A stretch of DNA of 64,000 nt from Pseudomonadota bacterium. GTDB taxonomy: Bacteria; Pseudomonadota; Gammaproteobacteria; Acidiferrobacterales; UBA6901. Location of the stretch: positions 62,001 to 126,000 of the forward strand of contig JAKASJ010000001.1 in NCBI GenBank assembly GCA_021819085.1, written 5' to 3'. The notes under the pieces are model-generated. The model was not told where the DNA came from. It worked only from the letters and a program-made list of their open reading frames with translations, and did no database searches. Shown here piece after piece: positions 18,437-28,849 of this stretch (its first letter is position 1; each line of letters opens with the position of its first letter). The position numbers were made by a program, and so were the translations under genes.

Positions 18437-19153
18437 ATGACTACACCCGCACACATCCTGATTGTGGACGACGACGACAGCATCCGCAGTCTGCTCAAGG
18501 AATATCTCGATGGGCAAGGCTACCGGACGTCTACGGCGGCCGATGGCCGGGCACTGAAGGAGCAGCTGCGACAGGGACCCGTCGATCTGATCGTTCTGGA
18601 CCTGATGCTGCCCGGCGAGGATGGGTTTTCCCTCTGCCATTGGATCCGCTCGGAGCGGGATATTCCGGTCATCATGCTGACTGCGCGGACTCACAGTACC
18701 GACCGCATCCGTGGCCTGGAACTCGGCGCCGATGATTACGTCGCCAAGCCGTTCGAGCCGCGCGAACTGGTCGCGCGCATACGGGGAGTATTGCGGCGAT
18801 ATCACACGAACGACCGGCGCACAGACATCGTTCGCACCTACTCCTTTGCGAAATGGGAACTGGCGCTGGATAAAAGGCAGCTTCTTTCTCCCGACGGTGT
18901 ACTCGTTCCTCTGGCGGCATCGGAGTTCCAGCTGCTCACAATTTTTCTCGAGCATCCGCACATGGTACTTACGCGAGATCAGCTCATCGAGCATTGCCAC
19001 GGGCGCGAAGCGGGGCCGTTCGATCGAAGCATCGACGTCCGGGTGAGCCAGCTGCGGCATCGTCTCGGCGACAGTGGCCGGGAACCCCGCCTGATCAAGA
19101 CAGTCCGCAGCGCCGGATATATCCTGGCAACAGACGTCGTCCGGCACTACTGA
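18437..19153 (+). CDS. OmpR-family response regulator
   Basis: A 238-residue two-component regulator with an N-terminal receiver domain and a C-terminal winged-helix DNA-binding domain. The receiver has the acidic pair Asp11/Asp12, phospho-acceptor Asp55 in LIVLDLMLPGEDG, Thr82 and Lys104 in AKPFEPRELVARI. The effector domain shows ASEFQLLTIFLEHP and SIDVRVSQLRHRLGD ending in IKTVRSAGYIL. It resembles OmpR itself most, but the regulon is unknown. Its TGA stop is immediately followed by the ATG of the histidine kinase gene, so the pair is co-transcribed. Tandem repeats upstream suggest autoregulation. Confidence 0.93.
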   Translation: MTTPAHILIVDDDDSIRSLLKEYLDGQGYRTSTAADGRALKEQLRQGPVDLIVLDLMLPGEDGFSLCHWIRSERDIPVIMLTARTHSTDRIRGLELGADDYVAKPFEPRELVARIRGVLRRYHTNDRRTDIVRTYSFAKWELALDKRQLLSPDGVLVPLAASEFQLLTIFLEHPHMVLTRDQLIEHCHGREAGPFDRSIDVRVSQLRHRLGDSGREPRLIKTVRSAGYILATDVVRHY

Positions 19154-20578
19154 ATGAGTTTCATCCCCCGCAATCTGGCCGCTCGAATGTTCGGTGTACT
19201 GCTGCTGGGTCTCGTTCTGGTGCAGCTGCTAAGCATGGCGATCAACATTCTCGATCGCGGCCGCGCATTCTACCGCAGCACGACCTTGCAGGTGGCGGAG
19301 CACATCTCGGACATCGCGAAGGCGCTCGACGCGGTTCGCCCGCAAGAGCGGGCACGGATCATCAACAGACTGAGCGACAGCCGTCTCACCATTGCACTTT
19401 CCCGCAGCCCCCGATCATCGGATGGCGCTTCCGAGCGGCCGTATGCCCGCGCTTTTCAGGCGATGCTGCGCCGCGACCTGGGAGCGCACTGGCCAGTACA
19501 CGTTCTGCTCCGTCATGTTGCACGGCCGGACAGCCACGAAGCGTCGTTTTTTTCGGAAATCCCGGACAACGCTCTGGACCGATACCTCACGCTGCGGCTG
19601 TTCTATCTGGCACCGCGCGGATTCGCGTTCGTCACGCATATCCAGCTGCACGACGGAAGCTGGGTCACGTTTTCAGCACGACTGCCTTATGAACATGTTG
19701 CGCGCCTCTACATACTGCTGCCGAAACTCCTGCTCATGCTGGCGATCGCAGTCGTTCTGCTGCTGATCGCAGTTCGATGGGTCACGCGCCCCATGAAGCA
19801 GATGGCTCGTGCGGCACTCGCGCTCGGGCAAGACCTCAATCACGCCCCCCTCGAGGAACGCGGTCCCGAAGAAATCCGGGCCACAGCACGGGCCCTCAAC
19901 GTGATGCAACTGCGGCTGCAGGAGTATGTGCGCGACCGTGGGGCCATGCTTGCTGCGCTTTCTCATGATCTCAAGACCTTCATCACGCGCCTTAGGTTGC
20001 GCACGGAGCTTTTGCCTGACAGCGAACATCGAAGCCGGATGATCGGGGATCTCACCGACATGGCAGCGATGGTCAACGCAACGCTGGAATACCTGCACGG
20101 TATCGACCCTGGCCAGAGCCGCACCCAGTTCGACATCACGGCGCTGGCAGAAAGCGTTCGTATCGATGCCGAGGATATGGGCTGGACCGTCACGGTCGAC
20201 GGGGTAGCCAGGGCACCATTTTACGGGAACCCGCAGGACCTCAGGCGCTGCCTCATGAACCTGGTGGACAACGCAGTCAAATACGGAGGCCGGGCAAACA
20301 TCCAGCTCGACGATGGCGCCACGGGGTTGACCATCGCGGTGTGCGATCCGGGGCCGGGCATCCCTCCCCTGGAGCGTGAGAGGGTATTCGAGGCTTTTTA
20401 TCGGAGCCAGCCGGCACGGGGACGCGACCGGGAGGGTACGGGGCTCGGCCTCAATATCGCCCGCACCATCGCGCGTGCGCACGGCGGCGATGTGATCTTG
20501 CAGGGCGACACGTCGCTTGGCTTCTGCGCCGTGATTCACCTGCCCCGCCACACACCTCCGGTCAAGACCGGGTTTTGA
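19154..20578 (+). CDS. EnvZ-like sensor histidine kinase
   Basis: A 474-residue inner-membrane kinase, partner of the preceding regulator. TM1 is at 12-32, a periplasmic sensor at 33-188, TM2 at 189-210 and HAMP at 211-262. The dimerisation domain has His271 in ALSHDLKTFITRLRLR, and the ATPase domain has the N box (NLVDNAVKYGG), G1 (DPGPGIP) and G2 (GTGLGLNIARTIARAHGG). The H-box proline normally found five residues after the histidine (SHDLRTPLTR) is Phe276 here. That proline influences phosphatase activity in EnvZ-type kinases, so the kinase/phosphatase balance may differ. The periplasmic domain (about 155 residues) gives no clue to the signal. Confidence 0.9.
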   Translation: MSFIPRNLAARMFGVLLLGLVLVQLLSMAINILDRGRAFYRSTTLQVAEHISDIAKALDAVRPQERARIINRLSDSRLTIALSRSPRSSDGASERPYARAFQAMLRRDLGAHWPVHVLLRHVARPDSHEASFFSEIPDNALDRYLTLRLFYLAPRGFAFVTHIQLHDGSWVTFSARLPYEHVARLYILLPKLLLMLAIAVVLLLIAVRWVTRPMKQMARAALALGQDLNHAPLEERGPEEIRATARALNVMQLRLQEYVRDRGAMLAALSHDLKTFITRLRLRTELLPDSEHRSRMIGDLTDMAAMVNATLEYLHGIDPGQSRTQFDITALAESVRIDAEDMGWTVTVDGVARAPFYGNPQDLRRCLMNLVDNAVKYGGRANIQLDDGATGLTIAVCDPGPGIPPLERERVFEAFYRSQPARGRDREGTGLGLNIARTIARAHGGDVILQGDTSLGFCAVIHLPRHTPPVKTGF

Positions 20579-20857
20579 GCGCTGGCCGGAAAACCCTGCT
20601 CCGCAAAAAAAGGAACGCTTTCGTCCCGTCAGGGCACCGCCCCATCATTACTGCATCGCCAGACTGCCGGACCGACCGATTCAGACCTCTTGCGGGCGCT
20701 CTTTCGCCCTTTTGCAGCCGGACCGGCGACGGAGCGATCAGCGGGCCCGCGCGCCTCAGCCCCGAATCGAAGCGGCAACCGCCTTTCCAAAAGCGGCAGC
20801 TCCCGCCGCGGTGCTTCCGAGGCGCACGCCGCTCGCGGCCTCGACCGAAAAAGACGG

Positions 20858-21799
20858 CTAGCGTCCCACGCAGTTCATGATGACAGGAAGCGCCTCCTCG
20901 GCCGCCGCACGTCCCGCCGCCAGCGCTTCCGCTCCCCGGTAAAACTCGAACGAATCGATGCTGTCCACGTCCGGCGTCAGCATGATGTCGGGTGCCGCCA
21001 GTTTACTGCGCAGGCGCACAGTTTGCGCCTGGGATATGGCCAGAACCTGGTCCAGAACACGGCGTGCGCGCCAGACGGGGACAACCTGATGCCCATTATC
21101 GTGATTCAGCAACTGCTCTTCGAGCCACTGCCGAAGACTCTCTGCCGGCTTAATCCACGGTTGCTGCAACAGCTGGCGGATGTTCTCGGCCCAGGCGCGT
21201 GAACGCGCCGGGGGCACGTCATGTCGGGTGAAACCACGCGCTCCGGAGTGCACAGCCACAGCCAGCACCGGTCCGCCGAAGCGTTCACGCGCCACATCAA
21301 ACGGCACCGGATTGACGACACCCCCGTCGACGAAGTACCGGCCGTCGAACCGATGCGGCGCGAACACCGCCGGCATCGAGATGCTGGCCCGCACCGCATC
21401 AACCAGCGGGCCTCGGTCCAGAACGACCTGCTCGCCGGTCTCGAGATCCGTGGCTAATGCCACATACCCAAGCGCGAGGTTCTCGATCAATCCATTGCCG
21501 ATCGTCTCGTTCAGAAAGTTCATGACATTTCTGCCGGACACCAGACCGCCCGCCGGCAGATCCGGCAGAAACAGCTGCAGTGTCCGCTTCCAGTCGAATG
21601 AGGTCGCCAGAGCCGCCATGTCGGAAAGAGGCATGCCGCTGGCGACAAAGGCACCGATCTCCGCGCCCACGCTGGTGCCGGCAATCGCGCGCACACGTAT
21701 GTCCTGCTCAGCGAGTACCTGGAGCACACCGATATGGGCCAGCCCGCGGGCACCGCCACCCCCGAGGGCAAGCACCAATTCTCCATTATTGGCTGTCAT
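20858..21799 (-). CDS. Patatin-like phospholipase (RssA type)
   Basis: A 313-residue cytoplasmic patatin-fold serine lipase. The oxyanion motif GGGGARG lies at 13-19, the nucleophile Ser43 in GTSVG (41-45), and the catalytic Asp158 in FVDGG. The short length and lack of a beta-barrel domain match the RssA/YchK group of bacterial patatins, thought to be lysophospholipase or acyl hydrolases; the substrate is unknown. I set the start at the ATG at 21799 (MTANNGELVLAL), preceded by GGCAGG, because the motif core begins directly after it. An upstream start at 21844 would add 15 hydrophobic residues. It converges on the histidine kinase gene. Confidence 0.88.
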   Translation of the reverse strand: MTANNGELVLALGGGGARGLAHIGVLQVLAEQDIRVRAIAGTSVGAEIGAFVASGMPLSDMAALATSFDWKRTLQLFLPDLPAGGLVSGRNVMNFLNETIGNGLIENLALGYVALATDLETGEQVVLDRGPLVDAVRASISMPAVFAPHRFDGRYFVDGGVVNPVPFDVARERFGGPVLAVAVHSGARGFTRHDVPPARSRAWAENIRQLLQQPWIKPAESLRQWLEEQLLNHDNGHQVVPVWRARRVLDQVLAISQAQTVRLRSKLAAPDIMLTPDVDSIDSFEFYRGAEALAAGRAAAEEALPVIMNCVGR

Positions 21800-21972
21800 A
21801 GACCTGCCGCCTTCCGCCAGAACCGCGATGCCCAGAACCAGCATAAACCAAAATCGGGGAGCGAAACATCATGCCCGCCTGGCCGCGAATCGCCCTAGGC
21901 GCGGCGGCGAAAGGCTTGGTATGCTTCGGCCTGCCAGCGCCGTCCGGCGCGTCTGTCAGGGGTGACATTCCG

Positions 21973-22791
21973 ATGTGGAACAATCTCTCCCGGATCCTGT
22001 TTGTCCTCGGGCTCGTTACGGCCGGTGCCGCCGCCTACCTGTACTGGGGTTACGGCGGACAGCTGCGCCGGGAAAATGCAAGTTGCCGGGACCGGGCACG
22101 GGAGCTGTCGCTCGAGAACCGGCGTCTCAAGCAGGAGGTGATCTACCTCGGCAACCGCATGAGCAAGAAGATCGCGGAGTTATCGAAACAGAAGCAGGTC
22201 GAGATAGCCAAAGTCCGCAATACTCGCAATGAAATGATTCACAGCCTGCAAAGCGAAGTGGCCCAGGGCCAGATCAAGATCACGCAGCTTGCCGACCGTC
22301 TGTCGGTGAATATCGTGAACCGGATCCTGTTTCCTTCGGGAAAGGCCAGGATCAGCAGCCAGGGAAAGAAAGTGCTTGCACGTGTGGGCGCGGTACTCGC
22401 GAAGGCACATGACAAGACCATCCGGATCGAGGGTTTCACCGACAATGTTCCACCGGGGCCCAGGCTGAGGAATCGCTACCCCACGAATTGGGAGCTTTCG
22501 ACGGCACGCGCAACCAACGTAGTACGCTTCTTGCAGGACTCTGCGGGTGTCAACCCCGCGATGATGGAGGCGGTCGGCATGGGTCAGTACCACCCCGTGG
22601 CAAGCAACAAGACAGCGGGTGGGCGCAGCCGCAATCGACGCATCGAAATCATACTTGCTCCGCGCTACAGCACGCTGGCCGCGCAACTTGCCAGATCCGC
22701 GGCCGCTGCCGGCAAACTCCAGCCGGCGCCAGGAAAGCCGCCCGGCGAACGCACTGAACCGGAAACCCGGGCCCCAGCCGCAAGCCATTGA
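21973..22791 (+). CDS. OmpA/MotB-domain envelope protein with coiled coil
   Basis: A 272-residue protein: a single N-terminal membrane anchor (about residues 6-24, ILFVLGLVTAGAAAYLYWGY), a charged coiled coil (about 28-105, rich in Arg, Glu and Gln), and a C-terminal OmpA-like peptidoglycan-binding domain (about 110-240). The last shows IRIEGFTDNVP, NWELSTARATNVVRFL, GMGQYHPVASN and SRNRRIEIIL. The Pro/Glu-rich tail is variable. This is the architecture of MotB-like or cell-wall tethering proteins, but no motA partner or flagellar gene is nearby, so a role linking inner membrane and peptidoglycan is an inference. The ATG at 21973 follows AGGGGTGA by 8 bases; longer in-frame extensions are unlikely. 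Confidence 0.8.
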   Translation: MWNNLSRILFVLGLVTAGAAAYLYWGYGGQLRRENASCRDRARELSLENRRLKQEVIYLGNRMSKKIAELSKQKQVEIAKVRNTRNEMIHSLQSEVAQGQIKITQLADRLSVNIVNRILFPSGKARISSQGKKVLARVGAVLAKAHDKTIRIEGFTDNVPPGPRLRNRYPTNWELSTARATNVVRFLQDSAGVNPAMMEAVGMGQYHPVASNKTAGGRSRNRRIEIILAPRYSTLAAQLARSAAAAGKLQPAPGKPPGERTEPETRAPAASH

Positions 22792-22946
22792 GGCACGGCC
22801 TTTTCTGAAACCCTGGCCTGGGGGCCACTGCCGGGACCGGCCGTGCCCGCAAATCTCCGCTTCCAGGAGGCGCGCCCGGCCCGGGCTGCTGGAGCGAATC
22901 CAGGTGCGTCACCGGAATCCTCCGAGATGCGGCACGCCGGCCCCCT

Positions 22947-22975
22947 TTGAGATGTATGGTGCATTCGGATATAGT
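22947..22975 (+). promoter_or_regulatory. Candidate sigma-70 promoter of the conserved hypothetical gene
   Basis: TTGAGA (22947-22952), a 17-base spacer and TATAGT (22970-22975) form a near-consensus promoter. It would start transcription near 22982, about 50 bases before the ATG at 23030. Confidence 0.6.
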
Positions 22976-23029
22976 CTGATCGGGTCGAAACAACGACCTG
23001 CACATCGCGTGAACACGGAAGAGGAAATC

Positions 23030-23470
23030 ATGCAGGCGGCTTCGGAAGAATCTTTCCAGACGGCATTTCGCGGCTATTTCACGAGCCTGCTCAGCTGGGC
23101 CCAGCTTGATGCGTTCTGGGAAGTCGTGCGACAGCACGCTTCCGCCGGCTGGTACCTGTATGCGGTCAGCGAATCCGTGCCGACCCAGCCGAGTAGTTCC
23201 GAGCAGGTACTCAACTTCATCCGTGAAATCGACAGCCTGCTGCGCGCCGAGCACCACGAGGACTACTGCGGTATCGTCTATACCGACAGCAAGACCGAGC
23301 CGCGGCTTATCAAGATCTTTGATCCCAACAATCTCGGGGTTTCCTGCGGCTACAGCGACAACCCTCCCCTTCCCGGCTGGATCATGAGCCGCATTCCACC
23401 CCAGGAACTGACGGATCACAGGCCGCTGCCGGGCAATCGCCGGCGCTGGTGGCAGAAGCTGTGGGCGTGA
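23030..23470 (+). CDS. Conserved hypothetical protein
   Basis: A 146-residue soluble protein with no signal peptide or membrane segment. Aromatic-rich stretches (FRGYFTSLLSWAQLDAFW, ASAGWYLYAV) are followed by HHEDYCGIVYTD, the distinctive LIKIFDPNNLGVSCG and PPLPGWIMSRIPP. I recall similar proteins annotated only as hypothetical in other proteobacteria; no fold or activity can be named. Candidate functional residues are the Asp-Tyr-Cys and Ser-Cys-Gly pairs. The ATG follows GGAAGAGGAA; a GTG 21 bases upstream in frame is an alternative. The strong promoter upstream and the stop 37 bp before acetyl-CoA synthetase suggest it could lead that transcription unit. Confidence 0.7.
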   Translation: MQAASEESFQTAFRGYFTSLLSWAQLDAFWEVVRQHASAGWYLYAVSESVPTQPSSSEQVLNFIREIDSLLRAEHHEDYCGIVYTDSKTEPRLIKIFDPNNLGVSCGYSDNPPLPGWIMSRIPPQELTDHRPLPGNRRRWWQKLWA

Positions 23471-23506
23471 GCCACCTCATGCGCCGGACAAGCGGGTAGC
23501 CCGGAA

Positions 23507-25522
23507 ATGGCCGGCCCCGGCGGAATGACAGGGGACATGGAAGGTCGCCAGGCCGCGCCCGACGAAAATATCGACTCCATCCTGACCGAAGATCGCCGCT
23601 TCCAGCCACCGGCGAGCTTCAGCTCCGGCGCACGCGTCAGATCCCTGGCGGAATATCAGGCCCTGCGGGATGCCGCGGATCGCGACCCGGTCGCATTCTG
23701 GGCCGGCCTTGCGCGTGCTGAGCTGCACTGGCACAAACCCTTTACCACCGCGTTCGACGATTCCCGCGCACCCTATTACACCTGGTTCGGTGGCGGTCTG
23801 CTCAATGTGTCGTACAACTGCCTCGACCGCCACCTTGCGGGAAACGCCGAGAAGACCGCAATTCTGTTCGAGGGCGAGCCCGGCGATGTCCGCCATATCA
23901 GCTACGCCGAGCTGCACAGGCAAGTCTGCCGCTTTGCCAACGCGCTGAAAGCGCGCGGGATCGGCCTCGGTGACCGGGTCGTCATTTACATGCCGATGGT
24001 GCCCGAAGCCGTGGTCGCCATGCTGGCCTGCGCCCGCATCGGGGCCATCCATTCGGTTGTATTCGGCGGATTCTCGTCCGGGTCTCTGCGCAACCGCATC
24101 GAAGACGCAAGCGCACGCGCGGTCGTCACCGCCGACGGTGGCCATCGCGGCGGAAAGGTCATCGAACTGAAGGCCGCATGCGATTCGGCACTTTCCGAGG
24201 GATGCAAGAGTGTCGAGACGGTGTTCGTCCTGCGTCGGACCGGCAGCCCGATCAGCATGCAGCCCGGCCGCGATCTGTGGTGGGACGAGGCGGAGGCGAA
24301 TCTTGCAGATCAATGCGAGCCGGTGTGGGTGGACAGCGAACATCCGCTGTTCCTGCTCTATACCTCCGGCTCCACCGGCAAACCGAAGGGCATACAGCAT
24401 TCCAGTGCAGGATATCTGGCGGTGGTCGCGGCGACCATGAAGTGGGTCTTCGACATCCGCGATTCGGACATATTCTGGTGCACTGCGGACATCGGCTGGG
24501 TCACCGGGCACAGCTATATCGCCTACGGGCCGCTCGCCAGCGGTGCCACCGTGCTCATATACGAAGGTGCGCCCACGGTGCCCGATGCCGGACGTTTCTG
24601 GAGCAACTGCGCACGCCATCGCGTCACCATCTTTTACACGGCGCCGACGGCAATACGCTCCCTCATGAAGTTCGGCGAGTCGTTTGCGGCCCGCCATGAT
24701 CTGTCTTCGCTCCGGCTGCTCGGAACAGTCGGCGAGCCGATCAATCCGGAAGCCTGGATGTGGTTCCACCGTGTCATCGGCCACGAACGCTGTCCCATCG
24801 TCGACACCTGGTGGCAGACGGAAACCGGCGCCATCATGATCGCGCCGGTCCCCGGGGCGATCACTACCAAACCCGGATCGTGCACTCTGCCTCTGCCCGG
24901 GATAGATGCTGACATCGTCGATGCAGAAGGCAACAGCATCACCGACCCCGGCCACGGTGGAGAGCTCGTGATCCGCAGGCCCTGGCCATCGATGCTGCGT
25001 GCCGTATGGGGTAACGACAAACGCTATCGAGACACGTACTGGGGAAAGTTCGGCGGCCATTGCTACATTGCCGGCGATACGGCACACCGTGACCGCGACG
25101 GCTATTTCTGGATTCTCGGGCGCTCCGACGATGTACTCAAGGTCTCCGGCCACCGGCTGGGCACCATGGAAATCGAGTCGGCACTCGCCGCACATCCGCG
25201 CGTTGCCGAAGCCGCGGTGGTCGGCAAACCGGACGAGACCAAGGGTGAGACGATTTTCGCCTTCGTCGTACCGCGCGGAGCGCGTCCCACGCCCGAAGCT
25301 GCCGGGGAATTGAGCAGCGAACTGCGGGCCTGGGTGGCACAGCAGATCGGTCCGATCGCCAAACCCGAGCAAATCCGCTATGCGGACAGCCTGCCCAAGA
25401 CGCGCTCCGGCAAGATCATGCGCCGGCTGCTGCGCGACATAGCGCGTGGCGTACCCATCACTCAGGACACTTCCACCCTGGAAAATGAAGAAATCGTCAA
25501 ACAGCTGCAGGGCGAATCCTGA
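23507..25522 (+). CDS. acsA: Acetyl-CoA synthetase (AMP-forming)
   Basis: A 671-residue acyl-adenylate-forming enzyme converting acetate, ATP and CoA to acetyl-CoA. Seen: [16 protein letters not shown] (P-loop A3), the [13 protein letters not shown] stretch, [10 protein letters not shown] with Trp435/Trp436, and the C-terminal [15 protein letters not shown] with Lys636, the lysine acetylated by Pat-type enzymes in this family. The bulky Trp in the WWQTETG motif fits acetate; propionyl enzymes usually differ here. In-frame ATGs at 23525 and 23537 are alternative starts, as the first residues are not conserved. It supplies acetyl-CoA to citrate synthase encoded elsewhere in the window. The downstream hydrolase gene overlaps or abuts its end. 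Confidence 0.93.
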   Translation: MAGPGGMTGDMEGRQAAPDENIDSILTEDRRFQPPASFSSGARVRSLAEYQALRDAADRDPVAFWAGLARAELHWHKPFTTAFDDSRAPYYTWFGGGLLNVSYNCLDRHLAGNAEKTAILFEGEPGDVRHISYAELHRQVCRFANALKARGIGLGDRVVIYMPMVPEAVVAMLACARIGAIHSVVFGGFSSGSLRNRIEDASARAVVTADGGHRGGKVIELKAACDSALSEGCKSVETVFVLRRTGSPISMQPGRDLWWDEAEANLADQCEPVWVDSEHPLFLLYTSGSTGKPKGIQHSSAGYLAVVAATMKWVFDIRDSDIFWCTADIGWVTGHSYIAYGPLASGATVLIYEGAPTVPDAGRFWSNCARHRVTIFYTAPTAIRSLMKFGESFAARHDLSSLRLLGTVGEPINPEAWMWFHRVIGHERCPIVDTWWQTETGAIMIAPVPGAITTKPGSCTLPLPGIDADIVDAEGNSITDPGHGGELVIRRPWPSMLRAVWGNDKRYRDTYWGKFGGHCYIAGDTAHRDRDGYFWILGRSDDVLKVSGHRLGTMEIESALAAHPRVAEAAVVGKPDETKGETIFAFVVPRGARPTPEAAGELSSELRAWVAQQIGPIAKPEQIRYADSLPKTRSGKIMRRLLRDIARGVPITQDTSTLENEEIVKQLQGES

Positions 25523-26555
25523 TGGAGATTCCGGCCGGCAAAGCGGATTCGAGGCCGCATGGTGGTGCCGCGGACCGCATGTCCAGACACTCTGGGCACC
25601 GCTGTTGCGACTGCGTCCGAGAATTCATCCACGGCGCGAGCGGCTCGAACTTCCCGACGGCGACTTCATCGACCTTGACTGGGGCATCAGCCAGGGAAAA
25701 TCCATCGTCATAATCCTGCACGGGCTCGAAGGCAGCTCCGGGTCGCACTACGCACGCGGAATGTTCGCCGCACTGCAACAGCGCGGCATGCGTCCGGTAG
25801 TCATGCACTTCCGCGGCTGCAGCGGGAAACCCAACCGGCTTGCACGTGGCTATCACGCCGGCGACACTGGTGATCTGGAATTCCTGGTCAGGACCCTGCG
25901 GGAACGCGACCCGTGCACACCACTGGCCGCAATCGGGTACTCGCTTGGAGGCAACGTGCTGTTGAAGTGGCTGGGCGAATCCGGCGCCACGACAGCACTG
26001 TATGCGGCGGCGGCGGTGTCAGTGCCCTTCGTGCTACGGGATTCGGCGCAGCAGCTCAATATCGGATTCTCGCGCCTGTACCGGCGTTATCTGCTGACGG
26101 GCCTCAAGCGTACTTTGCGACACAAGTTCCACGGAATGACGCCCCCATTCCGGGCCGCCGACACGGCTGCCGCGCGCACCTTCCAGGAATTCGACGATGC
26201 GGTCACTGCGCCGCTGCATGGCTTCAGGGACGCGGAGCACTATTATTCCAGCTCGAGCTCGCGCCCCTACCTGCGGCATATCGCCATTCCCACACTGGTG
26301 GTGCATGCGGCCGACGACCCGTTCCTATCGTGCGCCGCCATCCCGGCTGCACACGAACTTTCCGCGCAGGTGATCCTGGAAGTCTTTGCACACGGGGGTC
26401 ATGTCGGATTTATCACCGGCAGCTGGCCGTGGCGGCCGCGCTTCTGGCTGGAGGATCGCATCCCGGGCTTTCTCGCGCAGCAGCTTGGCCCAGCCACGAA
26501 CCACCAAGCCGCACCTGCGGTGGGCATGGTCAACGGCCAATCCGCCAACTGTTGA
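25485..26555 (+). CDS. YheT-family alpha/beta hydrolase
   Basis: A predicted serine hydrolase of the YheT/ABHD1-3 group. The N-terminal [20 protein letters not shown] and the following [17 protein letters not shown] are signatures of this group. The catalytic triad is visible as Ser153 in GYSLGGN, Asp in VHAADDPF and His in [21 protein letters not shown] supplies the oxyanion region. Its substrate is unknown. The start is uncertain: no ATG or GTG lies between the acs stop and the conserved region, so translation probably begins inside acs at the ATG at 25485 (or 25446), giving at least a 38-bp overlap. Codon use is like that of its neighbours. Confidence 0.82.
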   Translation: MKKSSNSCRANPDGDSGRQSGFEAAWWCRGPHVQTLWAPLLRLRPRIHPRRERLELPDGDFIDLDWGISQGKSIVIILHGLEGSSGSHYARGMFAALQQRGMRPVVMHFRGCSGKPNRLARGYHAGDTGDLEFLVRTLRERDPCTPLAAIGYSLGGNVLLKWLGESGATTALYAAAAVSVPFVLRDSAQQLNIGFSRLYRRYLLTGLKRTLRHKFHGMTPPFRAADTAAARTFQEFDDAVTAPLHGFRDAEHYYSSSSSRPYLRHIAIPTLVVHAADDPFLSCAAIPAAHELSAQVILEVFAHGGHVGFITGSWPWRPRFWLEDRIPGFLAQQLGPATNHQAAPAVGMVNGQSANC

Positions 26556-26596
26556 GCCGGGCGCGGGCGGACACGCAACGTGAGACAGGCATGCAG

Positions 26597-26622
26597 AAAA
26601 AAAGGGGGCGTCAGCCCCCTTT
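26597..26622. terminator. Bidirectional rho-independent terminator
   Basis: AAGGGGGC (26602-26609) pairs with GCCCCCTT (26614-26621) around a 4-base loop. It is flanked by seven As on the left (26597-26603) and a short T run on the right, so it can end both the hydrolase transcript and the pnp operon transcript, which converge here. Confidence 0.88.
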
Positions 26623-26649
26623 CCCGCCATACCATCCGGCATTCTTCCC

Positions 26650-28740
26650 TCAGGATTGCTCTTCGACCGCCTTCATGCTCAGGCGGATACGGCCCTGCTT
26701 GTCGATCTCGAGCACCTTGACACGCACGCTCTCGCCTTCACTCAGCTTGTCACCGACGTTTTCAACGCGCTCGTGAGAGATCTGAGATATGTGCACCAGT
26801 CCGTCACGGCCGGGGAGAATGGTGACGAATGCACCGAAATCCATCAGTTTCACCACCTTCCCCTGATAGATCTTGCCGACTTCGACATCGGCGGTGATCT
26901 GCTCAATGCGTCGCCGCGCCTCCTGTCCGGCAGCATTGTCGACCGACGCGATCTTCACGGTACCATCGTCCTCGATATCGATGGTCGCGCCGGTCTCCTC
27001 GCACAGGGCACGTATGGTTGAGCCACCCTTGCCGATCACATCGCGGATCTTCTCTGGATTGATCTTGAAGGTGATGATCCTGGGCGCATATTCCGACATC
27101 TCCGCGCGCGGCGCCGGGATCGCGTCATGCATATTCTTGAGCACGTGCAGCCGTGCCTCTTTCGCCTGTTTCAGCGCCACTTCCATGATCTCGCTGTTGA
27201 TCCCCTCGATCTTGATGTCCATTTGCAAGGCGGTGACACCGGTAGCCGTACCGGCAACCTTGAAATCCATGTCGCCCAGATGATCCTCGTCGCCCAGGAT
27301 GTCGGTCAAGACCGCAAACCGGTTCTCCTCCTTGATCAGCCCCATCGCGATACCGGCAACTGGAGCCTTGATCTTGACGCCCGCATCCATCAGCGACAGC
27401 GTTGCCCCGCAAACCGTCGCCATGGAACTTGATCCGTTCGACTCCGTTATCTCGGAGACCACGCGCAGCACATAGGGAAAGTCGGTCATATCCGGCAGCA
27501 CCGCCGCGATTGCTCGCTTCGCCAGACGACCATGCCCTATCTCGCGCCGCTTGGGACTCCCAACGCGGCCGGTCTCTCCGGTGCAGGACGGCGGAAAGTT
27601 GTAGTGCAGCAGGAACGGCTCCTTGCGTTCGCCTTCGAGCGCATCAATGATCTGGGCATCGCGTCCCGTTCCAAGAGTAGTGACCACCAGCGCCTGCGTC
27701 TCGCCACGCGTGAAGAGCGCCGATCCGTGGGTGCGGGGCAGCACGCCCGTGCGTATCGATATCGGTCGCACAGTACGCGTATCTCTTCCGTCGATCCGCG
27801 GTTCCCCCGCCAGGATGCGGCCGCGCACCACCTTCTTCTCGAGCTTCTTGACGACGTTCTTGACCGCCTCGATCTCGTCGGGAGTGCTCTCGGCGCTGGT
27901 CAGCTCCGACAGAACGCGTTCGCGGATTGCGTTCATCTTTTCCTGGCGCGCAAGTTTCTCACGGATCTGATAGGCAGACGCTATGTCCCCCTCGGCCAGC
28001 TTTGCCACCTTTTCGGCAAGGCCGGTGTTCTCGGCCGGCGGCTGCCAGTTCCACGGTTTGACCCCCGCTTCCTGTGCCAGCTCCCGAATCGCCCGGATCG
28101 CCGCACGCAACTGCTCGTGCCCGAACAACACCGCGCCCAGCATGACTTCCTCGGTCAGACCCGTCGCTTCGGATTCGACCATCAGTACCGCCGCTTCGGT
28201 TCCGGCCACGACCAGATTGAGCTGGGAATCCACGAGCTGCTTGTTGCCGGGGTTCAGGAGGTATTTTCCGTCGAGATAGCCGACGCGTGCCGCACCCACC
28301 GGTCCCTTGAAAGGCATTCCCGACAGAGCCAGCGCTGCCGATGCCCCGATCAGGGCAACGACATCCGGATCGATATCCGGATCGATCGACATCGTAGTGG
28401 CGATTATCTGGACCTCATTGGTGAAACCCTTCGGAAACAGCGGGCGAATCGGACGGTCTATGAGGCGGGACGTGAGGATTTCCTTCTCCGACGGGCGCCC
28501 TTCGCGCTTGAAGAATCCGCCTGGAATGCGGCCGGCCGCATAGGTACGTTCTTGATAATCGACGGTCAGCGGAAAGAAATCCTGGCCCGGCTTGCTGTCC
28601 TTCATGCCGACAGCGGTCACATGCACGACGGTATCGCCCATGCTGGCCATGACAGCGCCGCTGGCCTGTCGGGCGATCTCGCCGGTTTCGATAGTGACGG
28701 CATGATCGCCGTACTGGAACGATTTTTTTACAATTTTCAA
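26650..28740 (-). CDS. pnp: Polyribonucleotide nucleotidyltransferase (PNPase)
   Basis: A 696-residue phosphorolytic 3'-5' exoribonuclease, core of the RNA degradosome. It has two RNase PH-like domains (residues about 1-220 and 310-540), a KH domain ([19 protein letters not shown]) and a C-terminal S1 domain ([18 protein letters not shown]). Features of the active second core such as [16 protein letters not shown] are intact. The initiation codon is TTG (TTG AAA ATT GTA), preceded by GAGGA at about 7 bases. As in enterobacteria it follows rpsO, and the 170-bp gap between them holds a long hairpin that may be the RNase III site for autoregulation. Confidence 0.97.
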   Translation of the reverse strand: MKIVKKSFQYGDHAVTIETGEIARQASGAVMASMGDTVVHVTAVGMKDSKPGQDFFPLTVDYQERTYAAGRIPGGFFKREGRPSEKEILTSRLIDRPIRPLFPKGFTNEVQIIATTMSIDPDIDPDVVALIGASAALALSGMPFKGPVGAARVGYLDGKYLLNPGNKQLVDSQLNLVVAGTEAAVLMVESEATGLTEEVMLGAVLFGHEQLRAAIRAIRELAQEAGVKPWNWQPPAENTGLAEKVAKLAEGDIASAYQIREKLARQEKMNAIRERVLSELTSAESTPDEIEAVKNVVKKLEKKVVRGRILAGEPRIDGRDTRTVRPISIRTGVLPRTHGSALFTRGETQALVVTTLGTGRDAQIIDALEGERKEPFLLHYNFPPSCTGETGRVGSPKRREIGHGRLAKRAIAAVLPDMTDFPYVLRVVSEITESNGSSSMATVCGATLSLMDAGVKIKAPVAGIAMGLIKEENRFAVLTDILGDEDHLGDMDFKVAGTATGVTALQMDIKIEGINSEIMEVALKQAKEARLHVLKNMHDAIPAPRAEMSEYAPRIITFKINPEKIRDVIGKGGSTIRALCEETGATIDIEDDGTVKIASVDNAAGQEARRRIEQITADVEVGKIYQGKVVKLMDFGAFVTILPGRDGLVHISQISHERVENVGDKLSEGESVRVKVLEIDKQGRIRLSMKAVEEQS

Positions 28741-28793
28741 AGCTGGATCCTCAATCTAGATGGTGCAGAAGCACATGACCGATGCTCCGGGGA

Positions 28794-28849
28794 AGCGGTT
28801 GCGGTGCAGGGATGGAATGTTCCTCCATGCCGCTGCACGCCGAACCGCT
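28794..28849 (-). promoter_or_regulatory. Long rpsO-pnp intergenic hairpin, candidate RNase III site
   Basis: Three nested complementary blocks, AGCGGTT/AACCGCT, GTGCAG/CTGCAC and ATGGA/TCCAT, fold 56 bases into one interrupted stem about 55 bases upstream of the pnp TTG. In E. coli a hairpin at this position is cut by RNase III and lets PNPase repress itself; the same use here is inferred. Confidence 0.65.

Noticed and set aside
18284-19147. 287-codon minus-strand frame opposite the response regulator
   Set aside because: The plus-strand regulator has all phosphorylation and DNA-binding motifs.
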